Assembly: GCA_033807695.1 (NCBI GenBank)
Contig: CM066309.1
Span: 1,550,001-1,614,000 of the forward strand
DNA from: Daedaleopsis sinensis
Taxonomy: Eukaryota; Basidiomycota; Agaricomycetes; Polyporales; Polyporaceae
DNA length: 64,000 nucleotides
Direction: 5' to 3'
In this document: positions 11,901-23,210 of the stretch, piece by piece
Layout of the letters: every line of letters starts with the position of its first letter
How positions within the stretch are numbered: the stretch's first letter is position 1
Notes under the pieces: model-generated
What the model was told of the DNA's origin: nothing
What the model saw: the letters and a program-made list of their open reading frames with translations, nothing else
The model's database searches: none
Program-made: the position numbers and the translations under genes

Positions 11901-12358
11901 CAGCCGTCGAGAAGGCCGTTCTTCGGGAGAGAAAAGGTGCCTACGAGCAGCGCTTGCGCAGATAATCGGGGCCTGCCTGCCGTGAGGATGTGTAACCCGG
12001 ACGTGCCAAGAAAGTGCGCAGCGCGCGACGACGCGGGGCATTGGAGTGCGGCGGAATCGCATATAGAGAAGTGGCACCAAGACGACTCACTTTGTGGAAA
12101 GTACCTGTAACGGAAGGGTGAGATTGGGACCCGGAGATATGAGGAGTATGAGTTAGACGGACCTGCACCCAAGAACTTGATGCGTGCAACATGAGCACCC
12201 ATGCGCTCGTGGACGATGTCTTTCAAGAGCTTGCGGTCGACCTGAAAGGGGGTCGCGCCATGGATGGCGGCGTCGGCCTTTGCCTCGGCCCTTCTGTCCT
12301 CGTGCTCGATGTCCCAATCCCACTCGAGTGGAGTTTGTTCTGCAGAGTCCGTGGTCAT
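8983..12358 (-). CDS. APH-family phosphotransferase, large
   Basis: Exons (minus) 12358-12163, 12104-12091, 10972-10772, 10715-9894 and 9819-8983 give 2070 nt, 689 aa. An acidic N-terminal region is followed by a kinase-like fold of the aminoglycoside phosphotransferase type: Gly-rich start KFLGAGTFHK, REVVARVARRF with the ATP lysine replaced by Arg/Ala context, ETESEV-like helix (KTESEVATMRYL), catalytic loop LDCHDLNLENVFVD (H-D-x-N-x-x-N) and metal-binding IIDWES. A long acidic insert sits between about residues 210 and 330. The C-terminal 200 residues are low complexity, including an (NG) run at 9190-9235. The substrate is unknown; fungal members are rarely characterised. Exon 2 is a 14 nt micro-exon encoding GTFHK together with flanking bases, and the following intron is 1118 bp, packed with repeats. 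The catalytic residues are present, so the gene appears functional. Confidence 0.82.
11093..12062. repeat. direct repeat pair within an intron
   Basis: Two copies of the same roughly 250-320 bp sequence lie in one intron of the APH-type gene: copy A about 11095-11363 and copy B about 11738-12060. Both contain the blocks ACAACGGACGGTGAC, GGCGGCTTCTCAGC and GCATACAGGCTTGG, and both end in GTGCGGCGGAATCGC. Copy A starts with a near reverse complement of that end (11095-11112), so it may itself be an inverted-repeat element. Copy B carries about 60 extra bases near 11895-11975. A different element (11373-11735) sits exactly between them. Confidence 0.7.
11373..11735. mobile_element. MITE-like element, copy 2
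   Basis: Element of 363 bp with perfect 14 bp terminal inverted repeats: GACGTGCAATGGCC at 11373-11386 and GGCCATTGCACGTC at 11722-11735. The right half is homologous to the element in the GH89 intron. It lies in the 1.1 kb intron of the APH-type gene, between two direct repeats. No coding capacity, so it would depend on a transposase elsewhere in the genome. Confidence 0.75.
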
Positions 12359-12629
12359 AGAAGACGTCGAAGCTTGCGGCTGCTGTGGACGTGGGGACGG
12401 AGGGGCAGAGGACGCAGTCCGGGGACAAGCTGGGGGAGAGGCGGCGAGGTCGAGGGAAGGGGCCTTATCGTTGTTCCTGCGAGGTGAGGGCTGTGGAGGA
12501 GGTGCGGTGTTGTAGTCGATAGCGCAAAGGAGCTGGTAGAGACTGGGGGTGGTGGTAGGTGGTGGTCAGGAAGAAAGAACGAAACGCCGAAACTTATCGC
12601 GAACGCACTCGAGCTTATTGCCCATCCGC

Positions 12630-12891
12630 TTATGGGCGGCCCTGACGGAACGGATAGGCTCGCCAAAGTGGTAGCCTTGGGATTCGAGTAGGAGAGCGGG
12701 CATCTCTTTCAGCAAAGGTCACGGTGGGTGTAAGTATCGTCGAGTTCATCGCGAGACGAGGGGGAGGAGGAGGTATCATATATATCTCTGCGGGCGGGGT
12801 CCGTCGGGGCATGCAGCCCAGGCCGGGAACCCACCTTACCGCCGCAGAGGTGGCTAGCGCTGAGGCAATCCCCGCACCGTGCCTTCGTCAT
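12630..12891 (-). CDS. possible small spliced gene
   Basis: A start at 12891, exon to 12840, a GT-AG intron of 52 bp (12839-12788) and a second exon 12787-12630 would give 69 aa. The first exon is Cys-containing (MTKARCGDCLSASHLCGG). A second frame of the same stretch (from 12700 leftward, PALLLESQGYHFGEPIRSVR) also has coding-like composition, so this could instead be an upstream exon of the phosphotransferase. I recognise no domain. Treat as tentative. Confidence 0.2.
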
Positions 12892-15201
12892 CCGCTCGCC
12901 TACCCTCGATCAAGATCTGATCTCCCTCTCCTCCTCTTGGCCTTGCTCAAGCAACAGCATATACCAGCATATACCCAAGAGCACATATCAGTGTCACCCA
13001 GAGCTCCACCCATCTCAGACCAAACATCCAGAATCATTACCACTTACCGACGACCGATACTTTCTGATTTCCATCTCGATGCCCAGAACCCAACGGCGCC
13101 AGAAGTCTCGTCTCTTCCGTCATCTCTGCATTCTCGCGACATACCGAGTGCACAGTCGCCAGTGCTATTCTCAGACTCCAAACGACGCTATAGCCACACA
13201 CGTCTTCGCACACCTTTCCACTGCGTGCCCCCCAACAACCGGGTACGTCGTCGAATCATTGCCGACCAAGACACCGTTCGGATGTCGGTGGAGGAGGGTG
13301 GAGGCCGGTATTTCGATAATCAAATGTCTAGACTCTGCCCTTGACATTGCATATCAAACCATCCGTGAGCCCCCTTTTCCTCGGATCCGACCACTTGCCA
13401 CTAAGCCAGGTCCTCTGACTGGTTTTCGGGATCTCGACCGAAGAGCACTCGACCTCGAACTCGCTCTAGGCGGGCGCATCGGTTCCGGCTTCCGACACAC
13501 CGGGGCCTTCAACCAATATAACCGGCTCTTATATGCTGGTAAATCGCAATCAGTGTCCAGACTCCAAATGTGCTAGAGGTGATACATCCTGGATACATGC
13601 GCAAAACACCAGACAATTTAGAGTATCCGGATGATCCACGGAATCATGCCCCCGGTGACCGTGACATATAATCAAACGACCATCCACCAAACTGCTGAAG
13701 TGCTAGTAACAGATGTACGACAATCCTCGAGGCGGGGGCAGTGGTGCGTACGACGTTTCGAAGAACATCCTCGCATAAGTACATGCGGCTCCTACAACCC
13801 GCCGCCAGCATGCTCGATAACTCCAATGCAACGCCCATCTAGCATGCACCTTACTCCATTAGTCACTAGTCAACAACGTAGAAGCTTCATCTAACGCAAC
13901 TTCAAGTGAAGAACACAAATATACCTTCGGCGCATGTCGTTATCAGGCCATCCGCTAGTCCAGTCACCTGCCAGTATTAATCCTGCAGCAGCGTCTGACT
14001 CAACTCTGAGCTCACCCTTGTCTATCCTTGTACTTGTGCACCCGCCGCGGTGATCCCCCTCGATCAGGACGCCCCAGTCGCGCTTCCGAGCGCGTACCGT
14101 CCGGAGAGAAGAGTCAGAAGAACCCACCTGGGAGCGGTTGAGGTAACGCAGCGTAACCTAGATAAGCTAGCGTTCGCCCGTCCAATCGACGGCGGCTCTC
14201 GCCCTCGCCAGCCCCCTCGTCCGCACACGATGACGTCCGGAGCGCGTGCTGGCCTCTTGTGACCTCTTCTAACTCGCATTCTGCCCGTGTTCGCGCGGTT
14301 GCATACGGAAGCGCAAGGAGAAGACGGAGCGCCTGCACATCCTTCTCGGTGAACGCTTCAAGTCCGAGGCGTGTAACCCAGGCGGAACCCGAGGGAATGC
14401 CCAGGAAACATGGGTACCTTCGGGCCCGCACACGGCACACGGCACACGGATCCGGATCGACGTGGATGACGGACCCAAATCTCGACGGCCTATTCGTCGT
14501 AACTCGTCGACGGCGACTCGGAGGTCGACGGACGAACGACGTCCGAAGGGCAGACATACGCACTTGATAACGCAACGGCTCGGATCAAGGTCGCATCCGG
14601 ACGAGTCGCTTGCGCCACTCGTTTTGCTGCATGTTTCTTTGCGGCAGCTGACAACTGCTAGGTACCAGCGGTTCAAGCTTCGGCCATTTCGAGGCGGGTC
14701 GCGGGCGGACCCTAGTAGTAGTGTGTATAGTATACGGTAAACACACTCGCGCACTGTGAATGCGCGCAGGATGCACACTGGGTGAAATGCATGTGTCAGA
14801 GAGAACGGCTTCTGTATTCACAGGATTGATCACCTGAAAGGACCCTGGCCAGGGTTTTCTCTGCGCGTGCATCGGGCTCGGGGTTGGTTAGACATGGCAC
14901 ACACACTTGGTGTACACGATCATATTGAATGCCTGCAGCACAGTTTTGTCGTAACAGCGCATACAGTGCAGGTAGCGTGATTAGTGAGAGTCCATACGGG
15001 CTGGATCTAGGTCAGAGATATACAAGTACACGGACAGAGAAGGGAACCATGCCAGATGAATGTGAGATGCGATGGGACGTAAGAGACGCCCAGCAAGGAT
15101 AATGATATGATACAAACGGTCTCCTTTATGGTTGCGGTAGTGGGGGAAGGAAAAGGCGATGGCGACACGACGGCAAACAGCGACGCTGAACTCGAGGGAG
15201 A
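12892..15201. other. 2.3 kb without a confident gene
   Basis: Several open frames of 80-200 codons occur on both strands, but none has a recognisable domain, splice pattern or consistent composition. The 14.2-14.6 kb minus strand (AWVTRLGLEAFTEKDVQALR) is the most protein-like patch and could be a relic. The right end is 3' flank of the TFIIA gene. Confidence 0.35.
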
Positions 15202-15865
15202 CTACTTCTTCCCAGCCTCGATGGAGTCGCCGTTCTTGCACGCAACGATCTTGATCTTAGGCGCCGAGACGATTTCGTTCGATTCCATCTTGAACGCCGG
15301 GTTTTTGACGATGAACGTCCACACGTCGTCGCAAAGCCGGTACGTGTGCAGGTGACCCTGGTGCACAAAGCGACGGGGGAACATGCAATATCGTTGTGCG
15401 ATGTCAGATGCGACGCGGAAGAGAGGGGGGGAATTGAGGGAGAGGAAGAATAGGAGTGGTGCGTGAGCCAGCCGACTTCACGGCGAGCTGCGAACGTACC
15501 TTGAGCGTCGTCTTCGTCTTCACCTGCTTCACCATGATGTCTGCCAGCGACTTGTCGAACTGCGGCCAGAAGTCCACCCCAAACGATGAGCGAGCGCGGT
15601 CAAACGGCGGCGTTAGGAGTGAGTCAGCACGACGCGTCCCCCTCCAGCCGCCACCACGATTCAGCCCTTCCGCACCTGTTGCAAGACCTTCATGGCCAGT
15701 TGCGGGGTGATCGCACCGCTCGTGATGAGTTCGTCCAACGAGTCGGTGAGCGCCATGCCGATCCTGTACCAGCCACGAGCTCTCTTCCAGTCAAATTCGC
15801 CTGAGGGGCGTGAGCATGAGCACTCACGAGGAGCCCCGGTAGAACTCGTAGTACGCTGAGGCCAT
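15202..15865 (-). CDS. TOA2: transcription factor IIA gamma subunit
   Basis: Exons (minus) 15865-15828, 15763-15676, 15559-15500 and 15357-15202 give 342 nt, 113 aa, the normal family length. The N-terminal four-helix region reads [20 protein letters not shown], then [20 protein letters not shown], and the beta-barrel half contains [17 protein letters not shown] and [11 protein letters not shown]. All are hallmark blocks of the small TFIIA subunit, which binds TBP with the large subunit and stabilises the TBP-TATA complex in the nucleus. The four exons fit without a frame problem. This is among the safest calls in the window. Confidence 0.97.
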
Positions 15866-17099
15866 AGCGAGTCGATGTGTCGAAAACGAGCGAAGTGGTC
15901 AAGATGGTCAGGAACGGGCTCGAGGTCGTGGCTGCCAGGCAAGGTGCAAGCTGCAAAAGACCCGACGCCGGTGAGCACGGCGGACTGGGTTACGTAAGGC
16001 TGTGACGCGTGTACATAACCGAATGCGGTCGAGACTCGACGCTTGTCGACAGTTGTCGACGGTCCTCAACTCGTCTAAACTTTACTTCGTTCAACCTGAC
16101 CGCTGCGCAAAGCTCGAGCTTCCTCACCGATGATCAGGGGGATCTCATGTACTCTCTTTCATTTGAACAATGCTGCGCTCTCCGCTATCTGATACTTACT
16201 GTTGAAGGACCTCGACGAGTCATGCATGAAGATTTCGGAAGAAGGCGCAATATCTGGATAGAATCCAGCGACCATTAGGTATCTGCGCTCGCGCGGCTGC
16301 TAAATGTGTTCTCGAGCCAAGAAAATATATATGCTGGAGCTTCGTACACGCGTCCGAGGCCGACGTGCTTGTGATTCCCGACCAGGTTCTCTCACAGCGA
16401 CGATTATGTCCCATCTTCGTGCGGGACGTCCGAGTCCTGGGTAAGCTCAATCATTCTTAGCAGAGTCAGCCCACGACTGACTTATCCTGCGAATTGTGTT
16501 GACTACAGATTATCTTGATTCATTCAATGTTCGTACCATCAACGCTGTGTGCTGGACCTGCCAACCGAATAGGGCCGGCGAGTGATTATCGTCCTTATGT
16601 GCACATTCGAATCATAGGCTGATATATACCACACTGAATGCTACAGAGATCAGAAGTGACTGTGTCTGCTCCCCACGAATGCCATAGAGATTACAGGATT
16701 AATGGCTAGATCGCGGAGCCATCATAATGTGCGGCTTACACACTCGTCCTAGGCCCTGGCATATATCTCGACGGCGACCACCCTGGACTCTTTTCTCGTC
16801 TTCACACACTCTCTCGCTCCTGTTGCCGTGAACTTCGTACGTTCTCACTAGTAGCTGTTATACTTCATCGTGGCATGCACTCATATGCGCTTCAGGCGAA
16901 GTATGCGTATGGCTTTCAGGGAGTGATCAATCAAGTCCCGAACATGATCCAGACTTGCGAACCAAGCTTAAGCGACAATGTCTCTGCCTCGACCCAAACC
17001 CAGTGAGTAACCTGATCCTATCACAACAACAAAGGATCTTCGTATTGATCTTTACTTGAGTTGTGAGAGCCAAGTGCCTCGTGTTGTAGCGCATGCAAA
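15866..17099. other. intergenic, AT-richer
   Basis: The first 150 bases hold the promoter of the TFIIA gamma gene. Beyond that, codon-like composition disappears; I find only short frames and no element ends. Part of this may be decayed sequence connected with the relics that follow. Confidence 0.35.
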
Positions 17100-17867
17100 C
17101 CTCAATATTCGCTCCAGTTGTCCTCGTCTCTCGCATTTGTCTTCCAGCGGCCGATATGATTTTGGTCATCACCTGGATCGGAAGGAGGTTAACTTAACAA
17201 ATAGTACCGGACTGTTCCTGGCACTCGTTGTTTTGAGAAACGGCACGTTCTGCCTCTGTTCTCAGTAAATCATTGCGACAGTGCTTACCCCAACTCATGG
17301 AAGTAGCGATGATCTACTTCATGTAAGTCATGTCGTTCGCAACTCTGCGAGCTAACGATCGAGAGGCGTAGCGTAATTATGACCATGAACATCCTCCACC
17401 TATTCTTCACGTTATCGTCCGTAAGCAGCACTTGCATGCAGCCAATCGCACCACTGGTTCATCTTCCATCTTCAGTGCAGATCTTCAGTGCAAGCAATTT
17501 CAGCCAGATCAACATATTCAGTACGTCAAATTTGCTAGGCAATGATGATGTTAGTGTCGGGTTCATGTTGTCTTCTAGCGTTTCAGCCATTCTGATATCC
17601 CGCTTCCTCATGGATGTACAGGAGGCGGACAGAGATACGGTGAAGCTAGACCAAGAAGCTGTTATGCCGCGCCATCGACAGGGCCTGTTAAGTACCTACT
17701 TACTTCAAGTTAGAGCCTCGTTAGTGACTCGTAGTCAACTCGTAACGGTAGTCACGGGCCTAATAACCTGGATTGGCCCCTCCGGGAAGACCCGACGCCA
17801 ATTCACACGCTCCCATTCAGTACGTGTGCATTCGACATCGACTCGTCGCAAGTTTGTTCAGTACTAA
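17100..17867 (+). pseudogene. relic of DUF6533-type membrane protein
   Basis: Pieces of a seven-helix basidiomycete membrane protein can be read in order: VLVSRICLPAADMILVITWI near 17123, LFLALVVLRNGTF near 17215, IMTMNILHLFFT near 17376, and GFMLSSSVSAILISRFLMDV then QEADRD near 17560-17633. The order and motifs match the C-terminal half of the intact relative at 27714-29470 (which has AILTYRFILDLQEA). No N-terminal half with the usual YD..LT motif is visible and the pieces are separated by stops that introns do not fully explain. I call it a truncated relic; a heavily spliced 5'-truncated gene is the alternative. Confidence 0.45.
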
Positions 17868-17878
17868 GTACTACTTCC

Positions 17879-19099
17879 ATGAGTGGCTCACAAGGCTTCA
17901 TCATTGAGTTCGAGGATGATGACTGGTTCAAGCCTCCTCGATATGTAATTGACAGTTCAGTCATAGGAGGCCCAGGCCCAACAGACGATTTCCTCCGTCC
18001 GCCTCCATGGCTGGTTGAACATCCAGCAGTACGAGGCAGGGGCATAACCGAATTCCCACTCACGATGAAACCAGTTCGTGCTTCAATCATGTCTAGTCTG
18101 CCAGCCTTTTGATCTACCTCTTGTTTCTTATCCTAGCACGTTGTTTTCAGTACGAATCCCCATCTGAACAGACCCTCATGGATTATAAAAATCATCCAGC
18201 CTGGCTCACCAGAAGTTGATATAAACGAGCATCTCCTCAAGAACAATCTCTCTTCGCCCAACCATACCCTTCCAGTGGAAATTGTGCATAATGAACCACC
18301 ATTTCTGATCATGCCCGGCTGTGAGTCAACAGGCCTCACATGACCCCCGAGATGGACCTTACGGGAAGCTATCGACGAGTTCTATCGGATCGTAGAGGTA
18401 CGTCTGACTATCATGTTATAACAGCATATGGATGCGACTGATGCAAATATCGACACCGCAGGGTGTCGAGTACCTTCATAGAAACCAAGTCGCACATTTG
18501 GTATGGACTCTCCCTATGTGTCATAGCCACACAAAACTATTGCTGAGGATGTCTGTGATCTTACCAGGATTTCAACCTCGAAAACACGATCATTGCTACC
18601 CAAGATACGGCCAAACACCACAAGCAGCTTGAACTGAACAAGATATACATCATTGACTTCGGCTACTCCCGCCGGTTCGAGCTGGGTCCACGCGCACAAC
18701 CTCGGTCGACCTCGAGCATTTGGCCCTCAGTGAACGGCACGGAGTCACGCGCCTCCATCCCTATTCTTGGGATGTGCTGTGTTTGGGCGACACACTTCTC
18801 CGTTATACGCACGTACGTAGATCGGCGGTGAGGCTTGTCAACTGGAGTGGCAGTACTGATATGACTCATAGATCATATTTCGCGTGAATGGGAAGCTCGA
18901 CGTCCCTTGGATCTGCACCCGCTATGCACGATGGCTGGTTGGTCAAGAAAAGGGCTGTTCAGGAATATGTCGTTGCCGTCCGACTGCACGCAGAGCTCTT
19001 CAAGTGCTCGCCGTCCTCAGATGGTTTGTACATGGATGGGACGCCTGCTCAAGTGCTGTTGGCTACGTCGTTGGGCTTTTTGGCTTGCGTCGCACATGA
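17879..19099 (+). pseudogene. protein-kinase-like gene with in-frame stop
   Basis: Exonic pieces give a basidiomycete-type protein kinase: start MSGSQGFIIEFEDDDWFKPP at 17879; N-lobe WIIKIIQPGSPEVDINEHLL near 18180; WTLREAIDEFYRIVEGVEYL across an intron ending at 18462; catalytic loop HLDFNLEN across an intron ending at 18567; DFG loop KIYIIDFGYSRRFELG near 18645; then WDVLCLGDTLLRY and a C-terminal block WLVGQEKGCSGICRCRPTAR ending at 19099. All junctions except one splice in frame. At 18341-18343 a TGA interrupts the frame between N-lobe and helix D, and no intron of sensible size removes it. The catalytic HRD is HLD. So this is probably a recent pseudogene or pseudokinase; a single sequencing error would make it intact. 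Confidence 0.65.
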
Positions 19100-19701
19100 G
19101 GTCACGAGTGCCAATTGCGAGCATGTCCTGTTTCTCCCTCTCATGTGTTTTAAGTCGACTCTTGCAATTGTGGATCCAGGGCGTCGTATCAGCACCATAG
19201 CTCGTATTGACTCTCTGCAGCATCATGATCCTGGGTGGTAGTGCCAGAAGGTAAGCTGAATGACTCGGGCTGTGGCGGAGTTTCAAATGATGACGTAGAG
19301 CTCAACCTCAGGGAGCTTCACCTTCCCATCGCCTTTCACGAAAACTGAGGTAGGTGGTTTGGTTGGTTGTACGCATGCTTATCAAGCTCCTTTGTCATCT
19401 CGTATGTTCTCTGACTGCGACGGCTAGCTGCTAACATCCTGTCATCGTCAATGGGAGGTATAAGTAGAAGTACGAGTCTGAGGTAAGGGGAATGGCGACA
19501 GGTTGCGTGCTCGGGGTGGCCAGCTGACCAACGCTTACTGAAAGGGATGGACAACGAAGACCTGCGAATCGCGGCCGAGCCGTGGAACTGACCACATATA
19601 TATAGTCAGGGATCCGACCTCCTGAGAGCAATATACAACGTTCATCGCAACACACCGCACAGTCACTGCAGCGGTACTACTAGTGTAGGGCCAGCATCAC
19701 C
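19100..19701. promoter_or_regulatory. upstream region of oxygenase gene
   Basis: Contains an ACATATATATAG TATA-like box at about 19592-19603, roughly 100 bases before the start codon at 19702. The rest shows no exon or element that I can support. Confidence 0.4.
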
Positions 19702-20731
19702 ATGACTTTCTCAACCGCCGATACCGTTCCTGCGACTTTGCATTACTTTACTCCGCCGGAGGACGGCTCAGCGCCGTACATCTACATCAATGCCGACCCC
19801 TCGACCGGCCGACGGCAGCGCAACTGGGAGACGGTTTCGCATCAGGCAGAGATAGAGAACATCCGCGGCAAGGAGGACACCGTGTCCCTCGACACCACCG
19901 GATTCCAATACTTCCGCCACGCAGCGCAGCACAAGACGTTCGAGAGCGACGAGGTCGTCGAGAAGGAGTACTACCCCGAGTCCATTGAGCTCATCAAGAC
20001 GCTCACAGGGGCGTCGCGCGCAGTGATCTTCGACCACAGTAAGCCCTCTCGCTCCACTCACATTCAAACCTACCTCTCACGCTCCCCGACGCGCCCCCCA
20101 GCCATCCGACGCCGCCGCCCCGGCGAGATCGAAGACAGCCCGCAGAAGCGCCAGCCGGTGCCCCAGGTGCACATCGACCAGACCCCCGAGTCCGCCGTCG
20201 CGCGCGTGCACCGCCACTTGCCCGCGGAGGACGTGCCAAAGCTGCTTGCGGGCCGCTTCCAGATCATCAACCTCTGGCGGCCCATCGCGCACCCCGCGTA
20301 CGACTGGCCGCTCGCGCTCTGCGACTACCGTACCGTAGACCGCGCGACGGACCTCGTGCCCACCGCGCTCAAGTACCCGGACCGCGACGGGCAGACGTTC
20401 AGCGTGAAGTACAACGCCAGCCACAAGTGGAAGTACCTGCGCGGGATGGAGCCGGAGGAGCTCGTGCTCATCAAGTGGTACGTGTCCAACGTTCCACACA
20501 CCGCACTCTAGTCTCTTGTCGAGGGCGGCAAGGGTCTGTGACCTCGGCGGCGGTTGCTATGAAACCCGCAGGCTGACGCTGCATTCATATGCATTTGTCT
20601 TTAGCTACGATTCGAAGGTCGATGGCGCTGCGAATTTCACTCCGCATACCGCATTCGAAGATCCGACGACGCCGAAGGACGCGCCGCTCCGGGAGTCAAT
20701 CGAGCTCAGGCTCTTGGTCTTCTACGACTGA
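19702..20731 (+). CDS. AsaB/CmcJ-like hydroxylase-desaturase
   Basis: Exons 19702-20038, 20102-20477 and 20605-20731 give 840 nt, 279 aa, normal for the fungal AsaB/CmcJ-NvfI-like family. Characteristic blocks are LHYFTPP near the start, VHIDQTPESAVARVHRHLP with the HxD metal-binding pair, LLAGRFQIINLWRPI, CDYRTVDRATDLVP, and the last-exon LIKCYDSK..FTPHTAF that supplies the distal His. The family consists of non-haem iron oxygenases or desaturases tailoring secondary metabolites and related compounds; the substrate here cannot be told. A plus-strand MFS transporter begins 575 bp downstream, which fits a small metabolite unit but does not prove one. The splice between exons 2 and 3 restores LIKCYDSK, which confirms the model. 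Confidence 0.85.
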
Positions 20732-21306
20732 AGATGGCGTAGTAGGGTCATGATGTCCCGTGTTAAGTAGTGTGCTGGATGTACACGTATCGGACTGGAT
20801 AATTGTACGTGATGTTTGCGACTCTTGACCGAGTGGACCAATGGCGATCGTGTCCCAGACGGATTAAATTTGCGAGCCTTACGTTCTACAGAGCATCCGC
20901 GCGGGTATGACAAGAGACCCGAGCGTGTTCTGGACCTCCGAGCACATCACGCGGCGACCCGGCGGAAGAGCGAAATAGACAGCTCTGCACGATCGCCGTG
21001 TCACTCCAGCCCAGCGTTCAGGATTTAGCATTTATTCAGTACGTGCCCAGTCGACCGAGCCCTGCATTTCTGTGGGCGCACGAGCAAGTCCCGGGCGGAA
21101 CATCCACGATCAATTACGTTCGCGCTGCACAAGCCAACGCTTCCGTTAGCCTTTAGGCGTTCAGCTGGTCGCCCATTCAAACGGCAGTATGTAGAGACAC
21201 AGAGGAAAAAGGGGGAAAGCTTCGAGCGGTGCCCCACGTTGCTCGAGAAGCCGCAAACCTCACGCAAACCCACCCACCCCCCTCGCATTCGAAGACTTCT
21301 CGCAGC
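20732..21306. other. intergenic, promoter of MFS gene
   Basis: Separates two genes on the same strand. No TATA box or repeat stands out. A GC-rich 5' leader precedes the start at 21307. Confidence 0.35.
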
Positions 21307-23210
21307 ATGGACATCCAGATAGCCACTCTCGACGGGGACACTCCCCTCGGCTCGACGTACGAGCTGTCGACGCTCAAGCCGGAGCAGCCGAGCACCGCAC
21401 CGTCCCCGAATGTGTCGCAGCTCACGGTGCTCGAGTACTCGCAGCCTCAGGAGGGGACGACCATCCACGAACTTGCCCCGATCGACCGCGGCGTGGCCGC
21501 ATGGACGTTCTGCGCGTGTGGGTTCGTCGCGGAGATGTTCATCTGGGGCTTCCTGTTCAGGTGAGCGGGCCCGATTGCCATGTCTGCACAACGTTGATGC
21601 TAACGGACCGAGTCAGCTACGGCATATTCCAAGGTGAGATTGGCCTCGTACTATCTGAACGGCGAGGTTGATGCTTGCCACGAAGATTACTACACAACAC
21701 ACCCTCCGTTCAACAAGTCCTCCCAAATCGCCGTCGCAGCCGTCGGCACCGTCGGACTCGGCATCCAGTACGGAGAGGTCGGTTACGCCGCACGCTCCGA
21801 GCGAGCTAGGCACTTATCACAATTCCAGGTCCTCTTCCTGTCGATCATGTTCCGTAGGTATCCGGAGTACATGAGGCCAGCGATGTGGTGTGCTCTGGTG
21901 CTCTACTTCGTCTGCCTCTTCTGTTCGAGTTTCGCGACCGAGGTAACTTCTCTTGCTCGTTCGATCCCATCCGCGCCGTTGATCACACACGCTCAGGTAT
22001 GGCACTTGATTCTGCTGCAAGGCGTCGGCCTCGGGTTCAGCGGGGGCATCGCCTACCTCCCCACCATGATCCTCCTCCCACAATGGTTCTCGGAGCGCCG
22101 AGGGCTCGCAGGCGGGATCATCTTTGCAGGGACAGGCGTCGGCGGTGAGTGATTCCACTCGAATTGCAAAGACACATGCAATCTTCACGACCCGGGGCCA
22201 AACGCTGACGCGCTGACGTTGGTCTCTATATGCGTACGCGCGCCCAACCGCTACGGGTCCCAGGTTTCGTGTTCCCGTTCATGCTGAACGCCCTCCTGAA
22301 CAACGTCGGTCTCCGCTGGACGCTCCGCATCTGGGCGATCATGACCTGCGTGACGACTGGGCTCGCGTTCCTCGGGATTCGCCCGCGGGTCCCTGTCGCG
22401 AAGCTCCGCCCGGAGCAGAAGCGGCCCAGGCTGCTCGTCCCGCAGTTCCAATACTTCAAGAGCCCGTTGTTCCTAAGCTTCGTACGTCACCCTCGGCCGC
22501 TGCTCTGGTGCAACCGAACATCATTACTCACCGATTTCCAAATATCCTTTCGCCGGACAGTCGCTCACCTGCCTCATCCAAGGCCTCTCATACTTCCCCG
22601 TGTCGCTCTACATCGCGTCCTTCACGCAGCAAATCTCGACGCCGCTCACAGCCACCGTCGTGCTCTCGCTCTTCAACTCCGCGGGGGTCCTCGGTCAGGT
22701 CGTGCTGGGCTACCTCACCGACCGCGTCGCGTACCCCTGGGTGATGTTCTTCAGCTCTCTCGGGAGCGCGCTCGCCGCCTTCCTCCTCTGGGGCTTCGCC
22801 CAGGGCCCGGCGCTGATCTACCCCTTCGCGTTGATATTCGGCGCCCTGGTAAGTCAGCACCACACGGCCGCAACTAAGCAAGTGCTCACTTCCAGGTACC
22901 CTAACCATAGAGCGGTGGCTTCTCCTCGGTCTGGCCGAACGCTGCGGTGGATTGCGCGGGGCGCAAGCCAGAGAACGCGGACATCACATACGCCGGGACT
23001 GCCGCCTTCAAGGGTGTCTCCGCCGTGATAGGCCCCATCCTCTCCGGCTTCCTCCTTGAAGCCGGGAAAGGATCATCAAGCCTCGGCCCCAACTACGGCC
23101 GTGCGGGATATGGCGCGGTCGAGATATTCGTCGGTTCCTGTGCCGTTGCTACGGGTCTTGGGAGCATCGTCGTTGCGGCTGCGAGAAGAAGGCGGGTCCC
23201 TGTCGTCTAG
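21307..23210 (+). CDS. MFS transporter, monocarboxylate type
   Basis: Exons 21307-21560, 21617-21633, 21686-21777, 21829-21942, 21997-22144, 22264-22481, 22561-22848 and 22911-23210 give 1431 nt, 476 aa. A 60-residue cytoplasmic N-terminus leads into twelve predicted helices. DRGVAAWTFCACGFVAEMFI and WGFLFSYGIFQDYY form helix 1 with the D-R-G motif seen in fungal MCT-like carriers; RRGLAGGIIFAGTGVGG matches the conserved segment after helix 4; GVLGQVVLGYLTDR is the loop motif of the second half. It should move a small organic anion or similar solute across the plasma membrane; the substrate is unknown. Exon 2 is 17 nt and is needed for the SYGIFQ motif. It follows an oxygenase gene on the same strand. 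Confidence 0.88.

Noticed and set aside
18322..18352. A 31 nt intron that would remove the TGA in the kinase gene
   Set aside because: GTGAGT...CCGAG has splice-like ends, but 31 nt is too short for normal splicing and the join is out of frame.
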